Assembly (NCBI GenBank): GCA_913057235.1
Contig: CAJXNI010000010.1
Location: 33,179 to 97,178, forward strand
DNA length: 64,000 nt
From: an uncultured Bacteroidota bacterium
GTDB taxonomy: Bacteria; Bacteroidota; Bacteroidia; Flavobacteriales; Schleiferiaceae
Direction: 5' to 3'
The notes below the pieces were generated by a model that was given only the letters and a program-made list of their open reading frames with translations, made no database searches and was not told where the DNA came from. Position 1 is the stretch's first letter. Each line of letters starts with the position of its first letter. This document shows, one piece after another, positions 45,603-55,171 of this stretch. A program made the translations under genes and the position numbers.

Positions 45603-46103
45603 TCAGGCTTTAGCCGATGACTTAACTAGCAGTTGTTTAAGCGTGTCTTCCATCTTTTCAGGCTTGGTGGTGGGCGCAAAGCGCTTTACCGGCTGGCCTT
45701 CAGCATTGATAATGAATTTGGTGAAATTCCATTTAATAGCACTACCCAGGATACCTCCACTGAGCATAGATTTTAAATACTTGAAAATAGGATGCGCATC
45801 TTTTCCGTTCACGTTTATTTTTTCAAACATGGGAAAGCTTACGCCATAGTTCACCTGGCAAAACTCCTCAATCTCATTGCTATTGCCCGCCTCCTGTTTG
45901 CCAAACTGATTGCACGGGAAGCCTAAAATGACCAAACCCTGATCTTTGTATTTCTGGTACAAGGCTTCCAAACCTTCATATTGTGGGGTTAATCCACATT
46001 TACTGGCAGTGTTTACCACCACTATTGTTTTGCCGGCGTATTGGTCCATCTTTTCAACAGCACCATTAAGTCTTTGGGCCTTAAAATCGTGAAAGTTCAT
46101 CAT
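45603..46103 (-). CDS. Glutathione peroxidase family (thiol peroxidase)
   Basis: 166 aa. The peroxidatic Cys36 lies in [12 protein letters not shown]; the [10 protein letters not shown] motif supplies Cys64 and Gln69 region residues, and KWNFTKF supplies the Trp/Asn. Cys variants like this usually reduce hydroperoxides with thioredoxin rather than glutathione. The first two codons are both ATG; either could be the start. Confidence 0.9.
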   Translation of the reverse strand: MMNFHDFKAQRLNGAVEKMDQYAGKTIVVVNTASKCGLTPQYEGLEALYQKYKDQGLVILGFPCNQFGKQEAGNSNEIEEFCQVNYGVSFPMFEKINVNGKDAHPIFKYLKSMLSGGILGSAIKWNFTKFIINAEGQPVKRFAPTTKPEKMEDTLKQLLVKSSAKA

Positions 46104-46231
46104 TGGAATATTACTTTAACAGGGAAATAAATTAAAATAAACCCAGACACGCAGAGTTGTTCTTTGGGTGATTAAAACAATTGTCGCAGAGGTACTTTTG
46201 TTAAGCTCTGAGGTCTTCCATCGGCAATAGC

Positions 46232-46774
46232 CTAGATGTCTTGGTTTCTCTCTAGTCCATAACATACACAAGGCTTTAGATGCGGATAAGCAGTTAGGTT
46301 AGGGTGGTTGAAGTACCCCAGCTTGTGCATTCCTATTTTTTGCATAACCCGCTCTGAAGCTCGGTTTATTGCAGGGCAGGTTGAGATTAATTGGGTGAGT
46401 GTATGGGTTTCAAAGACCCATTTTACGCAGCGTTCTGCTCCTTCCGTAGCGTATCCTTTATTCCATATTTCGGGCATCAGGCGCCAGCCCAGGTCAACCG
46501 CTGGGGTAAAGGGGGAGGGATATTTTTGATAGGCCAAACCAAGAAAGCCGATGAGTGTCTGGCAACTTAAAAGCTCTACCGCAAAATACTGGAAACCATG
46601 CTTTTGGTAGTGAGAAGCTAATCGCTCCAAAAACTGTTTTGATTGCGCCATGCTTAGCGGCTTAGGGAAATGTTGCATCACTTCCGGGTGTGCGTTGAGT
46701 CTGGCGAAAGCCTGGAGATCAGCGCTGCGCCAGATTCTAAAACCCAATCGAGCCGAAGAAAAGAGGTAAGACAT
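46232..46774 (-). CDS. GNAT family N-acetyltransferase (RimJ/RimL-like)
   Basis: 180 aa with the Acetyltransf_3 layout: LGFRIWRSADLQAFARLNAHPEVMQHFP at the start, LGWRLMPEIWNKGYATEGAERCVKW with the acetyl-CoA loop in the middle, and NRASERVMQKIGM near the end. It transfers an acetyl group from acetyl-CoA to an amine, possibly a protein N terminus; the substrate is unknown. Confidence 0.85.
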   Translation of the reverse strand: MSYLFSSARLGFRIWRSADLQAFARLNAHPEVMQHFPKPLSMAQSKQFLERLASHYQKHGFQYFAVELLSCQTLIGFLGLAYQKYPSPFTPAVDLGWRLMPEIWNKGYATEGAERCVKWVFETHTLTQLISTCPAINRASERVMQKIGMHKLGYFNHPNLTAYPHLKPCVCYGLERNQDI

Positions 46775-46917
46775 TTAGCCATTGCTTAGGTTGGCTAAGT
46801 TCTGCATTTTTCAAAAATAGGGGCGGGCCCTTTTGGGCTTCAGAGGAAATTCCAAAACGTTTTGTATCTGTGACTGTTGATAATAGGTAATTTAGAGATT
46901 CAAAATCAAGCTTTTTT

Positions 46918-49500
46918 ATGCAAGCCAGCAACCAATCATTTACCGAAGAGGTAGCCTTGCGCTACCAAATTTACAACTCTCTGTTCCTTACCCTTAATTT
47001 GGATGGCGTGCATCAAACCGGTATTTGGCTGCCGGTGCTGGCTGAGGTTTGCAAAAAAGGCTTTGACCAGGCCAAAAACCCGCAGGAAATAATGGATCAG
47101 TTTTTCACTGAAAACAAGTCTGAAAGTTCGGAAGAGCAACGCTTGGACCAGATGTTTCGGTTTGTACAATACATAGAGCGCCAAGTGGTTTTGATTGATG
47201 CTTTGGAAGATGCGGCCTTTACCAAGGTGAATGACGTTAGGGGAAGTGGCAGCTACCGTGCCTTATTGCAGAGCGCCTCCAATCGCAATGCTTTGCCTAA
47301 GTTAAAAAAGGCTCTGGAGAACTTCCGGGTGCGCATTGTACTTACGGCACACCCCACTCAATTTTACCCCGGCCCCGTTTTAGGCATAATCTCTGATTTG
47401 GATACAGCCATCCGTGAGAACAACTTAAGCGCCATAGAACGCTACTTAGAGCAGTTGGGCAAAACGCCCTTTTTTAAGAAAGAGAAACCCAGTCCGCTGG
47501 ATGAAGCCATTAGCCTGGTGTGGTATCTGGAAAATATTTTCTACCACTCCATACCTCAAATTTACCAAGAGGTTTACGAAAGCCTCGGCTCAGAGGCCGA
47601 TGCCATTTTAGCGGATAACCCACTGTTGCAGTTGGGCTTTTGGCCTGGAGGCGACCGCGATGGCAATCCTTTTGTGAATACCGAAATTACGCTCAAGGTG
47701 GCTGACCGTTTGCGCAGCAGCCTCTTTAAATGCTATTTTAGAGACATCCGTAAACTGAGGCGCAGAATCACCTTTAGGGGAACCGAGGCGCTGATGACGC
47801 AACTGCACGATAATTTGTATTGGGCCATGCGAGAAGGGGTGCCGCCATCGGGTTTTACCCTCACTTCTTTTCTGGCCGATTTAATGGCACTCAAAAAAAT
47901 TCTGGAAGAGCAGCACAACAGTCTCTTTGCGCCTGATGTGCAGGCATTCATCAACAAGGTGAAAATTTTTGGTTTCCACTTTTCTACCATGGACATCCGT
48001 CAGGATGGTCGCGTAATTCATAGCACTTTAGAGGCCTTGCAAGATGCCAGTCCCAAGGCGTTTCCCAATGACTTTGCTCAGCTTGACCGAGAGGCGCGTA
48101 TTAATGCGCTCTTTACCCTTAAAAGTACCGCGCAGGCTCCAGCCGATTTAGACCCCGTTTTGAAAGACACGGCTGAGACCTTTTCAACCATTAGGGAAAT
48201 AAAAGCCCGCAATGGCGATTTTGGCGCTTACCGCTACATCATTAGCAACTGCCGCGGAGCCGAAGACATTGCCCGAGTGTATGCGCTGGCCCGCTTAAGC
48301 GGATGGGAAGAACCGCTGGCCCTAGATATTATTCCGCTTTTTGAAACCATTGAAGACCTCAAACAGGCCGGTGAAAGCATGACCGAGCTTTACGAGCACC
48401 CGGTATACGCCCGTCACCTGAAACAGCGTGGCCAAAAGCAGGTGGTGATGTTGGGTTTTTCCGATGGCACTAAAGATGGCGGCTATATTTCAGCCAACTG
48501 GGGCATTTATCAGGCCAAGGAAAACATTACTAAAGTTTCACGAGACTATGGCATTTCAGTCACCTTTTTTGACGGCCGGGGCGGACCACCCGCACGTGGA
48601 GGGGGCAGCACCCATAAGTTTTATGCCTCACTGGGGAATCAAATTGAGAGCAACCGGATTCAGTTAACCATTCAAGGGCAAACCATCAGTTCTAACTTTG
48701 GTACGGTAGATTCCTCTAAGTACAATTTAGAGCAATTGATGAGTGCCGGATTAGAAAACTCCGTTCTGGATGACCCCGATAAAAAACTCACCGAATCATC
48801 CCGGAAATTGCTGGAAGAGCTTTCGCAAATTAGCTACCAAACCTACAGTGACTTTAAGGCTCACCCCTGCTTTGTGCCCTATTTAGAAAAAATGAGCACG
48901 CTTAAATATTACGGCAAAACCAATATTGGCAGCCGTCCCTCCAAACGCGGTAAAAGTGAGGCCTTAAAGTTTGAAGATTTGCGGGCCATTCCTTTTGTGG
49001 GCGCCTGGAGTCAGCTCAAGCAAAATGTACCGGGCTTTTTTGGCTTGGGTACGGCTTTGGAAAAAATAGAACAAGCTGGGCGCCTGGCTGAGGTGCAAGA
49101 GCTCTACCAAAACAGTTTGTTTTTTAGAACGCTCTTGGAAAACTCCATGCAATCGCTCAGTAAAAGCTTTTTCCCATTAACAGCCTACATGCAAAAAGAC
49201 CCTGAGTTTGGGGAGTTTTGGACCTGGATTTATGAAGAATCGCAGCGGGCGCGCAAATACCTGAAAATGGTATCGGGTCATAAGGAGCTGTTGGAAACCA
49301 ACCCGGCTGCACGCCAAAGCATAAAACTACGCGAGCAAATTGTATTGCCCCTACTCACTATTCAGCAGTATGCGCTTATGCGGATAAAAGAACTGGAACA
49401 AGCAGATACCCCGGAAACAGATACCCAATTGCAGGCTTACCGCAAACTGGTGGTCCGCTCCCTTTATGGAAACATTAACGCTGGGCGTAATTCGGCCTAG
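46918..49500 (+). CDS. ppc: Phosphoenolpyruvate carboxylase
   Basis: 860 aa, near the usual bacterial length. The catalytic His motif LTAHPTQF lies around residue 144, FWPGGDRDGNPFV around 241, and GRGGPPARGGGSTHKFY around 555-571 is the glycine-rich active-site loop; FSDGTKDGGYISANW precedes it. It carboxylates PEP to oxaloacetate to refill the TCA cycle. It stands alone. A hairpin with a poly-G loop follows the stop. Confidence 0.93.
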   Translation: MQASNQSFTEEVALRYQIYNSLFLTLNLDGVHQTGIWLPVLAEVCKKGFDQAKNPQEIMDQFFTENKSESSEEQRLDQMFRFVQYIERQVVLIDALEDAAFTKVNDVRGSGSYRALLQSASNRNALPKLKKALENFRVRIVLTAHPTQFYPGPVLGIISDLDTAIRENNLSAIERYLEQLGKTPFFKKEKPSPLDEAISLVWYLENIFYHSIPQIYQEVYESLGSEADAILADNPLLQLGFWPGGDRDGNPFVNTEITLKVADRLRSSLFKCYFRDIRKLRRRITFRGTEALMTQLHDNLYWAMREGVPPSGFTLTSFLADLMALKKILEEQHNSLFAPDVQAFINKVKIFGFHFSTMDIRQDGRVIHSTLEALQDASPKAFPNDFAQLDREARINALFTLKSTAQAPADLDPVLKDTAETFSTIREIKARNGDFGAYRYIISNCRGAEDIARVYALARLSGWEEPLALDIIPLFETIEDLKQAGESMTELYEHPVYARHLKQRGQKQVVMLGFSDGTKDGGYISANWGIYQAKENITKVSRDYGISVTFFDGRGGPPARGGGSTHKFYASLGNQIESNRIQLTIQGQTISSNFGTVDSSKYNLEQLMSAGLENSVLDDPDKKLTESSRKLLEELSQISYQTYSDFKAHPCFVPYLEKMSTLKYYGKTNIGSRPSKRGKSEALKFEDLRAIPFVGAWSQLKQNVPGFFGLGTALEKIEQAGRLAEVQELYQNSLFFRTLLENSMQSLSKSFFPLTAYMQKDPEFGEFWTWIYEESQRARKYLKMVSGHKELLETNPAARQSIKLREQIVLPLLTIQQYALMRIKELEQADTPETDTQLQAYRKLVVRSLYGNINAGRNSA

Positions 49501-49509
49501 AGCCAAAAA

Positions 49510-49544
49510 AACCCTCTGGAGGGGGAGGGGGGGTCCAGAGGGTT
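49510..49544 (+). terminator. Strong hairpin with poly-G loop after ppc (no T run)
   Basis: An 11-bp perfect stem (49510-49520 with 49534-49544) encloses a 13-nt loop of twelve G and one A. It starts 10 bp after the ppc stop but has no T run, so it may protect the mRNA 3' end or pause polymerase rather than be a classical terminator. Confidence 0.45.
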
Positions 49545-49816
49545 GCCACTTTTGAATTGAGCTCAATTCAACAGCGCTAGTGTAATTAGGTCGGAAGCTC
49601 TAGTATTGCTTAAGCTCCTGAATATCTTTACTGCGTTCAAAACTGGTACATTCAAAATTTGCTGGCAACCGTGGTTGAGTAACAGGTGTTCTTCTAGTGA
49701 TAACTGGTAGGCATTAGTTTGTGATTACGGTTCTGTATTGAATGGGGCTGTTTTTTCCCAAGTGCCATCGGCTTAAAGCCATGCACGCTAAACGCCTGAA
49801 AAGGATTTTAAAACTC

Positions 49817-49824
49817 TAATTTTG
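49817..49824 (+). promoter_or_regulatory. -7 element (TAATTTTG) upstream of dCMP deaminase
   Basis: Exact TAnnTTTG match, 26 bp before the ATG. Confidence 0.45.
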
Positions 49825-49850
49825 GGGCTCTTAAATGGTAGAAGAATCCT

Positions 49851-50294
49851 ATGAGTAAAAACCAACTGAAGCAACGTAAATACGATAAAGCCTACTTGCG
49901 TATGGCGCAGGAGTGGGGAAGCTTAAGTAATTGCCAGCGCAGGCAGGTGGGCGCCTTAATAGTAAAAGACCGGATGATCATTTCAGACGGTTACAACGGC
50001 ACCCCCAGTGGTTTTGAAAATAAATGCGAAGATGAAGACGGAATTACCAAGTGGTACGTTTTGCATGCAGAGGCCAACGCCATTCTTAAAATTGCCGGTA
50101 GTACGCAGAGTTGCAGTGGAGCCACTTTGTATTTAACCCTAAGTCCCTGCAAAGACTGCAGTAAACTGGTACACCAGGCGGGAATCAGGCGTTTGGTGTA
50201 CATAAATGGCTATAAAGATGACAGTGGTTTAAACTTCTTACGCAAAGCAGGGGTTGAGATAGAACAAATACAACAGCAAGAGCTTGAAGAATAA
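49851..50294 (+). CDS. dCMP deaminase family protein
   Basis: 147 aa zinc cytidine-deaminase fold: HAEAN (His72, Glu74) and SPCKDC (Cys100, Cys103) bind and activate the zinc water. The family (dCMP deaminase, ComE operon protein 2) makes dUMP for dTTP synthesis. The gene overlaps the next one by 11 bp, indicating cotranscription. Confidence 0.9.
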   Translation: MSKNQLKQRKYDKAYLRMAQEWGSLSNCQRRQVGALIVKDRMIISDGYNGTPSGFENKCEDEDGITKWYVLHAEANAILKIAGSTQSCSGATLYLTLSPCKDCSKLVHQAGIRRLVYINGYKDDSGLNFLRKAGVEIEQIQQQELEE

Positions 50295-51864
50295 AACTTT
50301 ATATCCGGTCTACCTGGCCCTGGCAGTTTGCGTGGGCATCATTGTAGGCATGCTTTTCAATTTTCCCGGCAAGGGGCTGGCCTTAAACTCACAAAGCAAA
50401 CGTGAGCAAAAGGTGCGGCAAATCATTTCCTTTATTGACAATGAATACGTAGACTCGGTTAACACCGATAGCCTTTTAGACGAAACCGTTTCCAGTTTAC
50501 TGCAGCAATTAGATCCGCACTCTACCTACATACCCCGTAGCGAGGTACTGGCCAATCAAGAGGCCATCAGCGGAAGCTTTGTAGGCATAGGCATAGAATT
50601 TAAGTTGTTTAAAGATACCCTTACCGTGGTGCGGGTAATTGCCGAGGGACCCAGCGCCCGGGCCGGCTTGCAAAGCGGTCAGCGCATTTTAAGGGCCGAT
50701 ACCACCTCCCTTACCGGGCCAGCTGTAAGCAATAAAAAAGTGATTCAAACTTTAAAAGGCAAGTCAGGCACACCGGTGCAATTAGAAGTGTACGACCCGC
50801 TGCAAAGCCGCACCCTTTCTTTAACCGTACGTAGAGGCGAGGTGCCGGTAAACAGTGTGCCCAGCGCTTTTAACCTCAATGACACCGTAGGCTATCTTAA
50901 ACTCACCAAATTTACGCAGCGCAGCACGCAAGAGCTAAGGCAGGCGCTTAAAAGGCTCAAGGCCGATGGGGCCAAACACCTCATTTTAGATCTGCGCGAT
51001 AATCCGGGGGGCTTGCTTACCGCAGCCGAAGAAATTGCCGATGAATTTTTAGACGATGACCAACTCATAGTTTTCACCAAAAACCGTAAGGGGGTTAAAA
51101 CCGAAGTATTTGCCAGCCGTAAAGGTCTCTTTCAGGAAGGGAAAGTGGCGGTTTTGATCAATGAAGCTTCTGCTTCGGCCAGTGAGATTGTGGCCGGGGC
51201 CTTGCAAGACAACGACCGGGGCGTAATTGTAGGCCGCAGAAGTTTTGGCAAGGGGCTGGTGCAGGAAGAAATTACTTTAAGTGACGGCTCACGCATGCGC
51301 CTGACTACCCAGCGCTACTACACGCCCAGTGGCCGCAGCATTCAAAAAGATTTTGACCATTACAACCAGGATTTTTTAAAACAGCATAATTTTCACGGGC
51401 AGCTACCCATAGACACCGCCCAAAAACAAGGGCAGTCTTTTAACACCAAAGGCGGGCGCACCGTGTACGGTGGAGGCGGCATTGCCCCTGACATAACCAT
51501 TGAGCAAGACAGCGCCTCTTACAACCGCCTGTTGTACCACCTGGTTATGACGGTGAATTTAGACCAACTGGCCTTTACCTACGTAGATGTGCACCGCGAT
51601 TCTTTACAGGATTTAACCGTGGCTAATTTTGCCGAGAACTTTACTGTAAATGAAAAAGTGCTCAACTATTTCACCCAGGGGCAAAGCCTGAAACAGCTGA
51701 GTCCACAGTATGAGGAAGAGTTGCCCTTGGTAAAAAACCGCATTAAATCTTTTATTGCCTATAATCTTTTGGGCAGTGACGCTTACCAACGGGTGTACGC
51801 TCAGGAAGACCTTTATTTGAGTAAGGCGCTGGAAGCCATGCAAAAGCCTGTGCTAAGCCCCTAA
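50284..51864 (+). CDS. S41 family carboxy-terminal processing protease
   Basis: 526 aa. An N-terminal signal anchor (residues about 5-25), an S41 N-terminal helical region, a PDZ domain (around FVGIGIEFKLF to GTPVQLEVYD) and a catalytic core with the Ser of NEASASASE and the Lys of FGKGLVQ are seen. It cleaves C termini of exported proteins in the periplasm. The start is TTG at 50284 inside the previous gene; the next Met would cut the membrane anchor. Confidence 0.9.
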   Translation: MKNKTLYPVYLALAVCVGIIVGMLFNFPGKGLALNSQSKREQKVRQIISFIDNEYVDSVNTDSLLDETVSSLLQQLDPHSTYIPRSEVLANQEAISGSFVGIGIEFKLFKDTLTVVRVIAEGPSARAGLQSGQRILRADTTSLTGPAVSNKKVIQTLKGKSGTPVQLEVYDPLQSRTLSLTVRRGEVPVNSVPSAFNLNDTVGYLKLTKFTQRSTQELRQALKRLKADGAKHLILDLRDNPGGLLTAAEEIADEFLDDDQLIVFTKNRKGVKTEVFASRKGLFQEGKVAVLINEASASASEIVAGALQDNDRGVIVGRRSFGKGLVQEEITLSDGSRMRLTTQRYYTPSGRSIQKDFDHYNQDFLKQHNFHGQLPIDTAQKQGQSFNTKGGRTVYGGGGIAPDITIEQDSASYNRLLYHLVMTVNLDQLAFTYVDVHRDSLQDLTVANFAENFTVNEKVLNYFTQGQSLKQLSPQYEEELPLVKNRIKSFIAYNLLGSDAYQRVYAQEDLYLSKALEAMQKPVLSP

Positions 51865-51891
51865 GCCCTCTCAGTTTCGCAATGGCCGTGT

Positions 51892-54300
51892 ATGCAGCAA
51901 TCTCATAAATGGTTTAAAAAGTTAGGCTGGCAACCGGCTAAATTTCAACAAGAAGCCTGGCAGGCTTTTGCCGATGGCTACTCCGGACTGGTGAATGCGC
52001 CCACCGGTAGCGGTAAAACCTACTCTTTGTTGCTGCCTATCTTGGAGGCGCAGCCGGCTCCTAAGGGTTTGCAAGCCATTTGGATTACCCCCATCAGGGC
52101 CCTCTCCAAAGAAATTAAGCAAAGTGCCGAGCGGGCCATTGAAGGCTTAGGCGCGCAATGGACCGTAGGCGTCCGCACGGGCGATACCACTGCCAGTGAG
52201 CGGGCCAGGCAGAAAAAAAGCATGCCCAATTTGCTCATTACCACTCCAGAAAGTTTGCACCTCTTGCTGGCCAGCAAAGGCTACCCCAAAACCTTTAAAA
52301 ACTTACAAGTCTTAGTAGCCGATGAATGGCATGAGCTCTTAGGCTCCAAAAGAGCGGTGCTTTTAGAGTTGGCCCTTTCACGCTTACGCGGATTGTCGCC
52401 CGGTTTTCAAACCTGGGGCATTTCGGCCACCATTGGCAATATGGAAGAAGCGGTAGACGTGCTTTTAGGTTCGCAGGTGCCCAAAGAACAAACGCGCCTC
52501 ATCAGGGCTAACTTGACTAAGAAAATTGAAGTACAGTCCATTTTACCCAAAACGGTAGAAGTGCTTCCCTGGGCGGGCCATCTGGGCATAAAAATGCTGG
52601 AGCAGGTCATCCCCATCATCCACCAAAGTGAGAGCACCTTGCTGTTTACCAACACCCGCAGCCAGGCCGAGATTTGGTACCAACGCATTTTAGACCTGGC
52701 TCCTGATTTAGCGGGACTCATGGCCATGCACCACGGCAGCATTAGCCGTGATTTGCGTTTTTGGGTGGAAGACGCTTTGTACACCGGTCAGCTCAAGGCG
52801 GTGGTGTGCACCAGCAGTTTAGATTTGGGTGTCGATTTTCGTCCGGTGGAAACCATTATTCAGGTGGGTTCTCCCAAGGGTGTGGCGCGCTTTATGCAAC
52901 GGGCCGGCCGTAGTGGGCACCAACCGGGGGCCACCAGCAAAATTTATTTTGTGCCCACCCATACTCTAGAGCTGGTAGAAGCAGCCGCTTTGCGCGAAGC
53001 CATTAGCCAGGAAGTGGTGGAAGAGCGCGTACCCTATTTCCGCAGCTTTGATGTACTGGTGCAGTACCTGGTTACGCTGGCCGTTTCGGAGGGTTTCCGC
53101 CCCAGCGAAATTTTAGAAGAAGTACGGCAGACCTTTTCTTACCAAAATATTAGTGATGAAGAGTGGCAGTGGTGCCTCAACTTTATCACCCAGGGCGGGG
53201 AGTCGCTGCAAGGCTATGACGAGTTTCACAAAGTAGAGGTAGAAGACGGACTTTTTAAGGTAACCCGCAGGCGCACTGCCATGCGCCACCGTATGAGTAT
53301 TGGCACCATTGTGAGTGATACGGTGCTGCGCGTTAAATTTCAGGGTGGGGGCTACTTGGGTACTTTGGAAGAATACTTTATTTCTCGCCTCAAGCCGGGC
53401 GATGTGTTTTGGTTTAGTGGCCGTAACCTGGAATTGGTGCGGGTAAAAGGTATGGACGTGACCGTGCGCAGGGCCAAAACCACCAAAGGGGTGGTACCCA
53501 GCTGGCAGGGGGGGCGTATGCCGCTTTCGGCCCAAATGGGTAAAATGCTGCGCTTAAAATTAGAAGAGAGTTTTAAGCGCCAGCCTAAAGACCCCGAGCT
53601 TCAGCTGATTGAGCCGCTTTGGGAAACGCAGCGCGAGCGCTCGGTGATTCCCCACCAGCATGAATTCTTGATTGAAAAATTGAAGAGCCGCGAAGGCCAC
53701 CACCTTTTTTTCTACCCTTTTGAAGGGCGGGCCGTGCATGAAGGTATGGCCGCTTTGCTGGCCTACCGCTTGTCTTTATTTACCTCCATTAGTCTTAGCA
53801 TTGCCATGAATGATTATGGCTTTGAACTTCTGGCCAACAAGCCCATCCCCATTGAAGAAGCTTTAGACAGCGATGTGTTTACCACCCAGGATTTGCGGGA
53901 AGACATTATGCAAAGTGTTAACGCGGTGGAGTTGGCCCGTAGGCGTTTCCGCGATATTGCCGGTATTGCCGGTTTGGTCTTTAAGGGCTATCCGGGGCAA
54001 CCCATCAAAGACAAGCACTTGCAAAGCAGCAGTCAGTTGATTTTCAATGTGTTTAATGATTACGAGCCCGACAACCTGCTGTTGCAGCAGGCCTATGAAG
54101 AGGCGCTGGAATTTCAGTTGGAAGAAGGCCGTATGCGTCAGGCGCTGGAGCGCATTGCCGGCCAAACGATTTTGATCCAGGAAATGGACAAGCCCTCTCC
54201 CTTTTGCTTTCCCATTATGGTAGACCGTCTGCGGGAACGTATGACCAATGAAAGTTTAGAAGACCGGGTGAAGAAAATGAAGTTGTCTTTTAAAGGTTGA
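51892..54300 (+). CDS. Ligase-associated DEXH-box DNA repair helicase (Lhr-like)
   Basis: 802 aa. Walker A APTGSGKT lies at residues 36-43, the DEXH box reads DEWH near residue 145, motif VI is RAGRSGH, and an Lhr-type C-terminal region follows. This matches the family found with an ATP-dependent DNA ligase, an exonuclease and a phosphoesterase in a DNA-damage-response cluster of Bacteroidota. None of those partners is adjacent here: upstream is a protease and downstream an accessory region. The last 320 bp of this gene recur at 55.6 kb, and shorter, more diverged pieces at 58.4 and 59.4 kb. Confidence 0.9.
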   Translation: MQQSHKWFKKLGWQPAKFQQEAWQAFADGYSGLVNAPTGSGKTYSLLLPILEAQPAPKGLQAIWITPIRALSKEIKQSAERAIEGLGAQWTVGVRTGDTTASERARQKKSMPNLLITTPESLHLLLASKGYPKTFKNLQVLVADEWHELLGSKRAVLLELALSRLRGLSPGFQTWGISATIGNMEEAVDVLLGSQVPKEQTRLIRANLTKKIEVQSILPKTVEVLPWAGHLGIKMLEQVIPIIHQSESTLLFTNTRSQAEIWYQRILDLAPDLAGLMAMHHGSISRDLRFWVEDALYTGQLKAVVCTSSLDLGVDFRPVETIIQVGSPKGVARFMQRAGRSGHQPGATSKIYFVPTHTLELVEAAALREAISQEVVEERVPYFRSFDVLVQYLVTLAVSEGFRPSEILEEVRQTFSYQNISDEEWQWCLNFITQGGESLQGYDEFHKVEVEDGLFKVTRRRTAMRHRMSIGTIVSDTVLRVKFQGGGYLGTLEEYFISRLKPGDVFWFSGRNLELVRVKGMDVTVRRAKTTKGVVPSWQGGRMPLSAQMGKMLRLKLEESFKRQPKDPELQLIEPLWETQRERSVIPHQHEFLIEKLKSREGHHLFFYPFEGRAVHEGMAALLAYRLSLFTSISLSIAMNDYGFELLANKPIPIEEALDSDVFTTQDLREDIMQSVNAVELARRRFRDIAGIAGLVFKGYPGQPIKDKHLQSSSQLIFNVFNDYEPDNLLLQQAYEEALEFQLEEGRMRQALERIAGQTILIQEMDKPSPFCFPIMVDRLRERMTNESLEDRVKKMKLSFKG

Positions 54301-54371
54301 AAGCTTTTAAGTTCTACCTGTAAAAATTAGATCAAAACCTAGCGTTTCTAAAATTATATTTTGCGATTTCG

Positions 54372-54462
54372 TTTTTTTTTTTTTTTCTTAGTAATGCAAT
54401 TCAATATTAGGCCTAAACTATTGATTAATTGTCGCGGAAACCGAAAAGCGTTTAAGAGTAGG
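54372..54462 (+). repeat. Leader repeat, copy A
   Basis: A run of 15 T, then GCAATTCAAT, the palindrome TTAGGCCTAA (54407-54416), a GATTAATTG segment, CCGAAAAGCG and GAGTAGG. The same order recurs at 56059-56145. It stands directly before the first cargo lipoprotein. Confidence 0.75.
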
Positions 54463-54466
54463 TTTG
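54459..54466 (+). promoter_or_regulatory. -7 element (TAGGTTTG) of the first cargo lipoprotein
   Basis: Exact TAnnTTTG match, 18 bp before the ATG. It overlaps the end of leader repeat A; copy B has TAGGGAAA at the same place, so the element is not intact there. Confidence 0.4.
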
Positions 54467-54484
54467 TTTTAAATTTTCAGCAGA

Positions 54485-54973
54485 ATGAAAAGTTTATTTA
54501 ATGTATTAATACCGTGTTTATCATTAGCCATCATTTCGTGTAATAATGATACTAAGCAGACAAGTCCAGATAACCAGTTTAAGTCTGCAGGGCCTGGTTA
54601 TGAGTATATTTTAACCTGCGAAGGTGGGTGTGAGGTTGAAACCAATGAATGCACGCATGAATTGGTGGGTCTTCAGACTTATGAATGCAATTGTGATGAT
54701 TGTTATTTTGTCATTGAGCTTGTTGGTGAGGATGGTTTGACAGAGGAGATTGTGAAAGGTGATGCCGCTATATCTTTAGCCAATGATCTTTTTCAAGGCT
54801 ACGAACACGGTTTTTTAGATAATTTCAAGGCCTTTTTAGCAAAGAACAAAATTTCAGAAGAGAGTATTGTAAGCATAGACCGGAGTATTTTACGCAGGGG
54901 AGGTTTTTTTGGAATCAGATACGAAATAAAAGATAACTTAGACGTTATTACAACTGTATCTTACATGACGTAG
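54485..54973 (+). CDS. Cysteine-rich lipoprotein of unknown function
   Basis: 162 aa. Lipobox AIISC (Cys19). The mature N-terminal part carries a compact Cys cluster from CEGGCE (residue about 44) to CNCDDC (about 72) with spacing C-x3-C-x6-C-x14-C-x-C-x2-C. The C-terminal 80 residues are helical then beta. I know no family. A second copy of the Cys cluster, without a signal peptide, lies directly downstream (54975-55145). The gene stands between the helicase and its first tail copy, in an accessory region. Confidence 0.6.
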   Translation: MKSLFNVLIPCLSLAIISCNNDTKQTSPDNQFKSAGPGYEYILTCEGGCEVETNECTHELVGLQTYECNCDDCYFVIELVGEDGLTEEIVKGDAAISLANDLFQGYEHGFLDNFKAFLAKNKISEESIVSIDRSILRRGGFFGIRYEIKDNLDVITTVSYMT

Positions 54974-54974
54974 G

Positions 54975-55145
54975 GTGAGTTTGCCTACTTACGAAGTAAG
55001 CTGTACTGGCGGCTGTGAAGCTGCTGGTAGCACCTGCAGGGAAAAGTGGACACTTGGTAACCCACCATCTACTGAATGTACCTGCCAAGGAGATTGTCAC
55101 ATGACCATCGTACAAACTAGTGGTCCAGGGTTTGGCGGTGAATAA
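54975..55145 (+). pseudogene. Second copy of the cysteine cluster, signal-less fragment
   Basis: An open frame of 56 codons from a GTG start, in a different frame from the preceding gene. It encodes CTGGCEAAGSTC and then CTCQGDC, matching the CEGGCE...CNCDDC cluster of the preceding lipoprotein with the same Cys order. It lacks a signal peptide and the C-terminal part, so it is most likely a remnant of a duplicated lipoprotein gene. Translation coupled to the preceding stop (2 bp away) cannot be ruled out. Confidence 0.5.
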
Positions 55146-55171
55146 TTTTTGCTCACATAAAATCCACAAAA

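Larger units (their letters stand above)
49501..49850. other. Gene-free 350-bp interval after ppc
   Basis: It contains the hairpin at 49510-49544 and the -7 element at 49817. In the remaining 270 bp I see no ORF, RNA or clear repeat. Confidence 0.6.

Noticed and set aside
54372..54386. Run of 15 T read as a terminator
   Set aside because: No stem precedes it, and the run is part of the duplicated leader segment before the lipoprotein gene.
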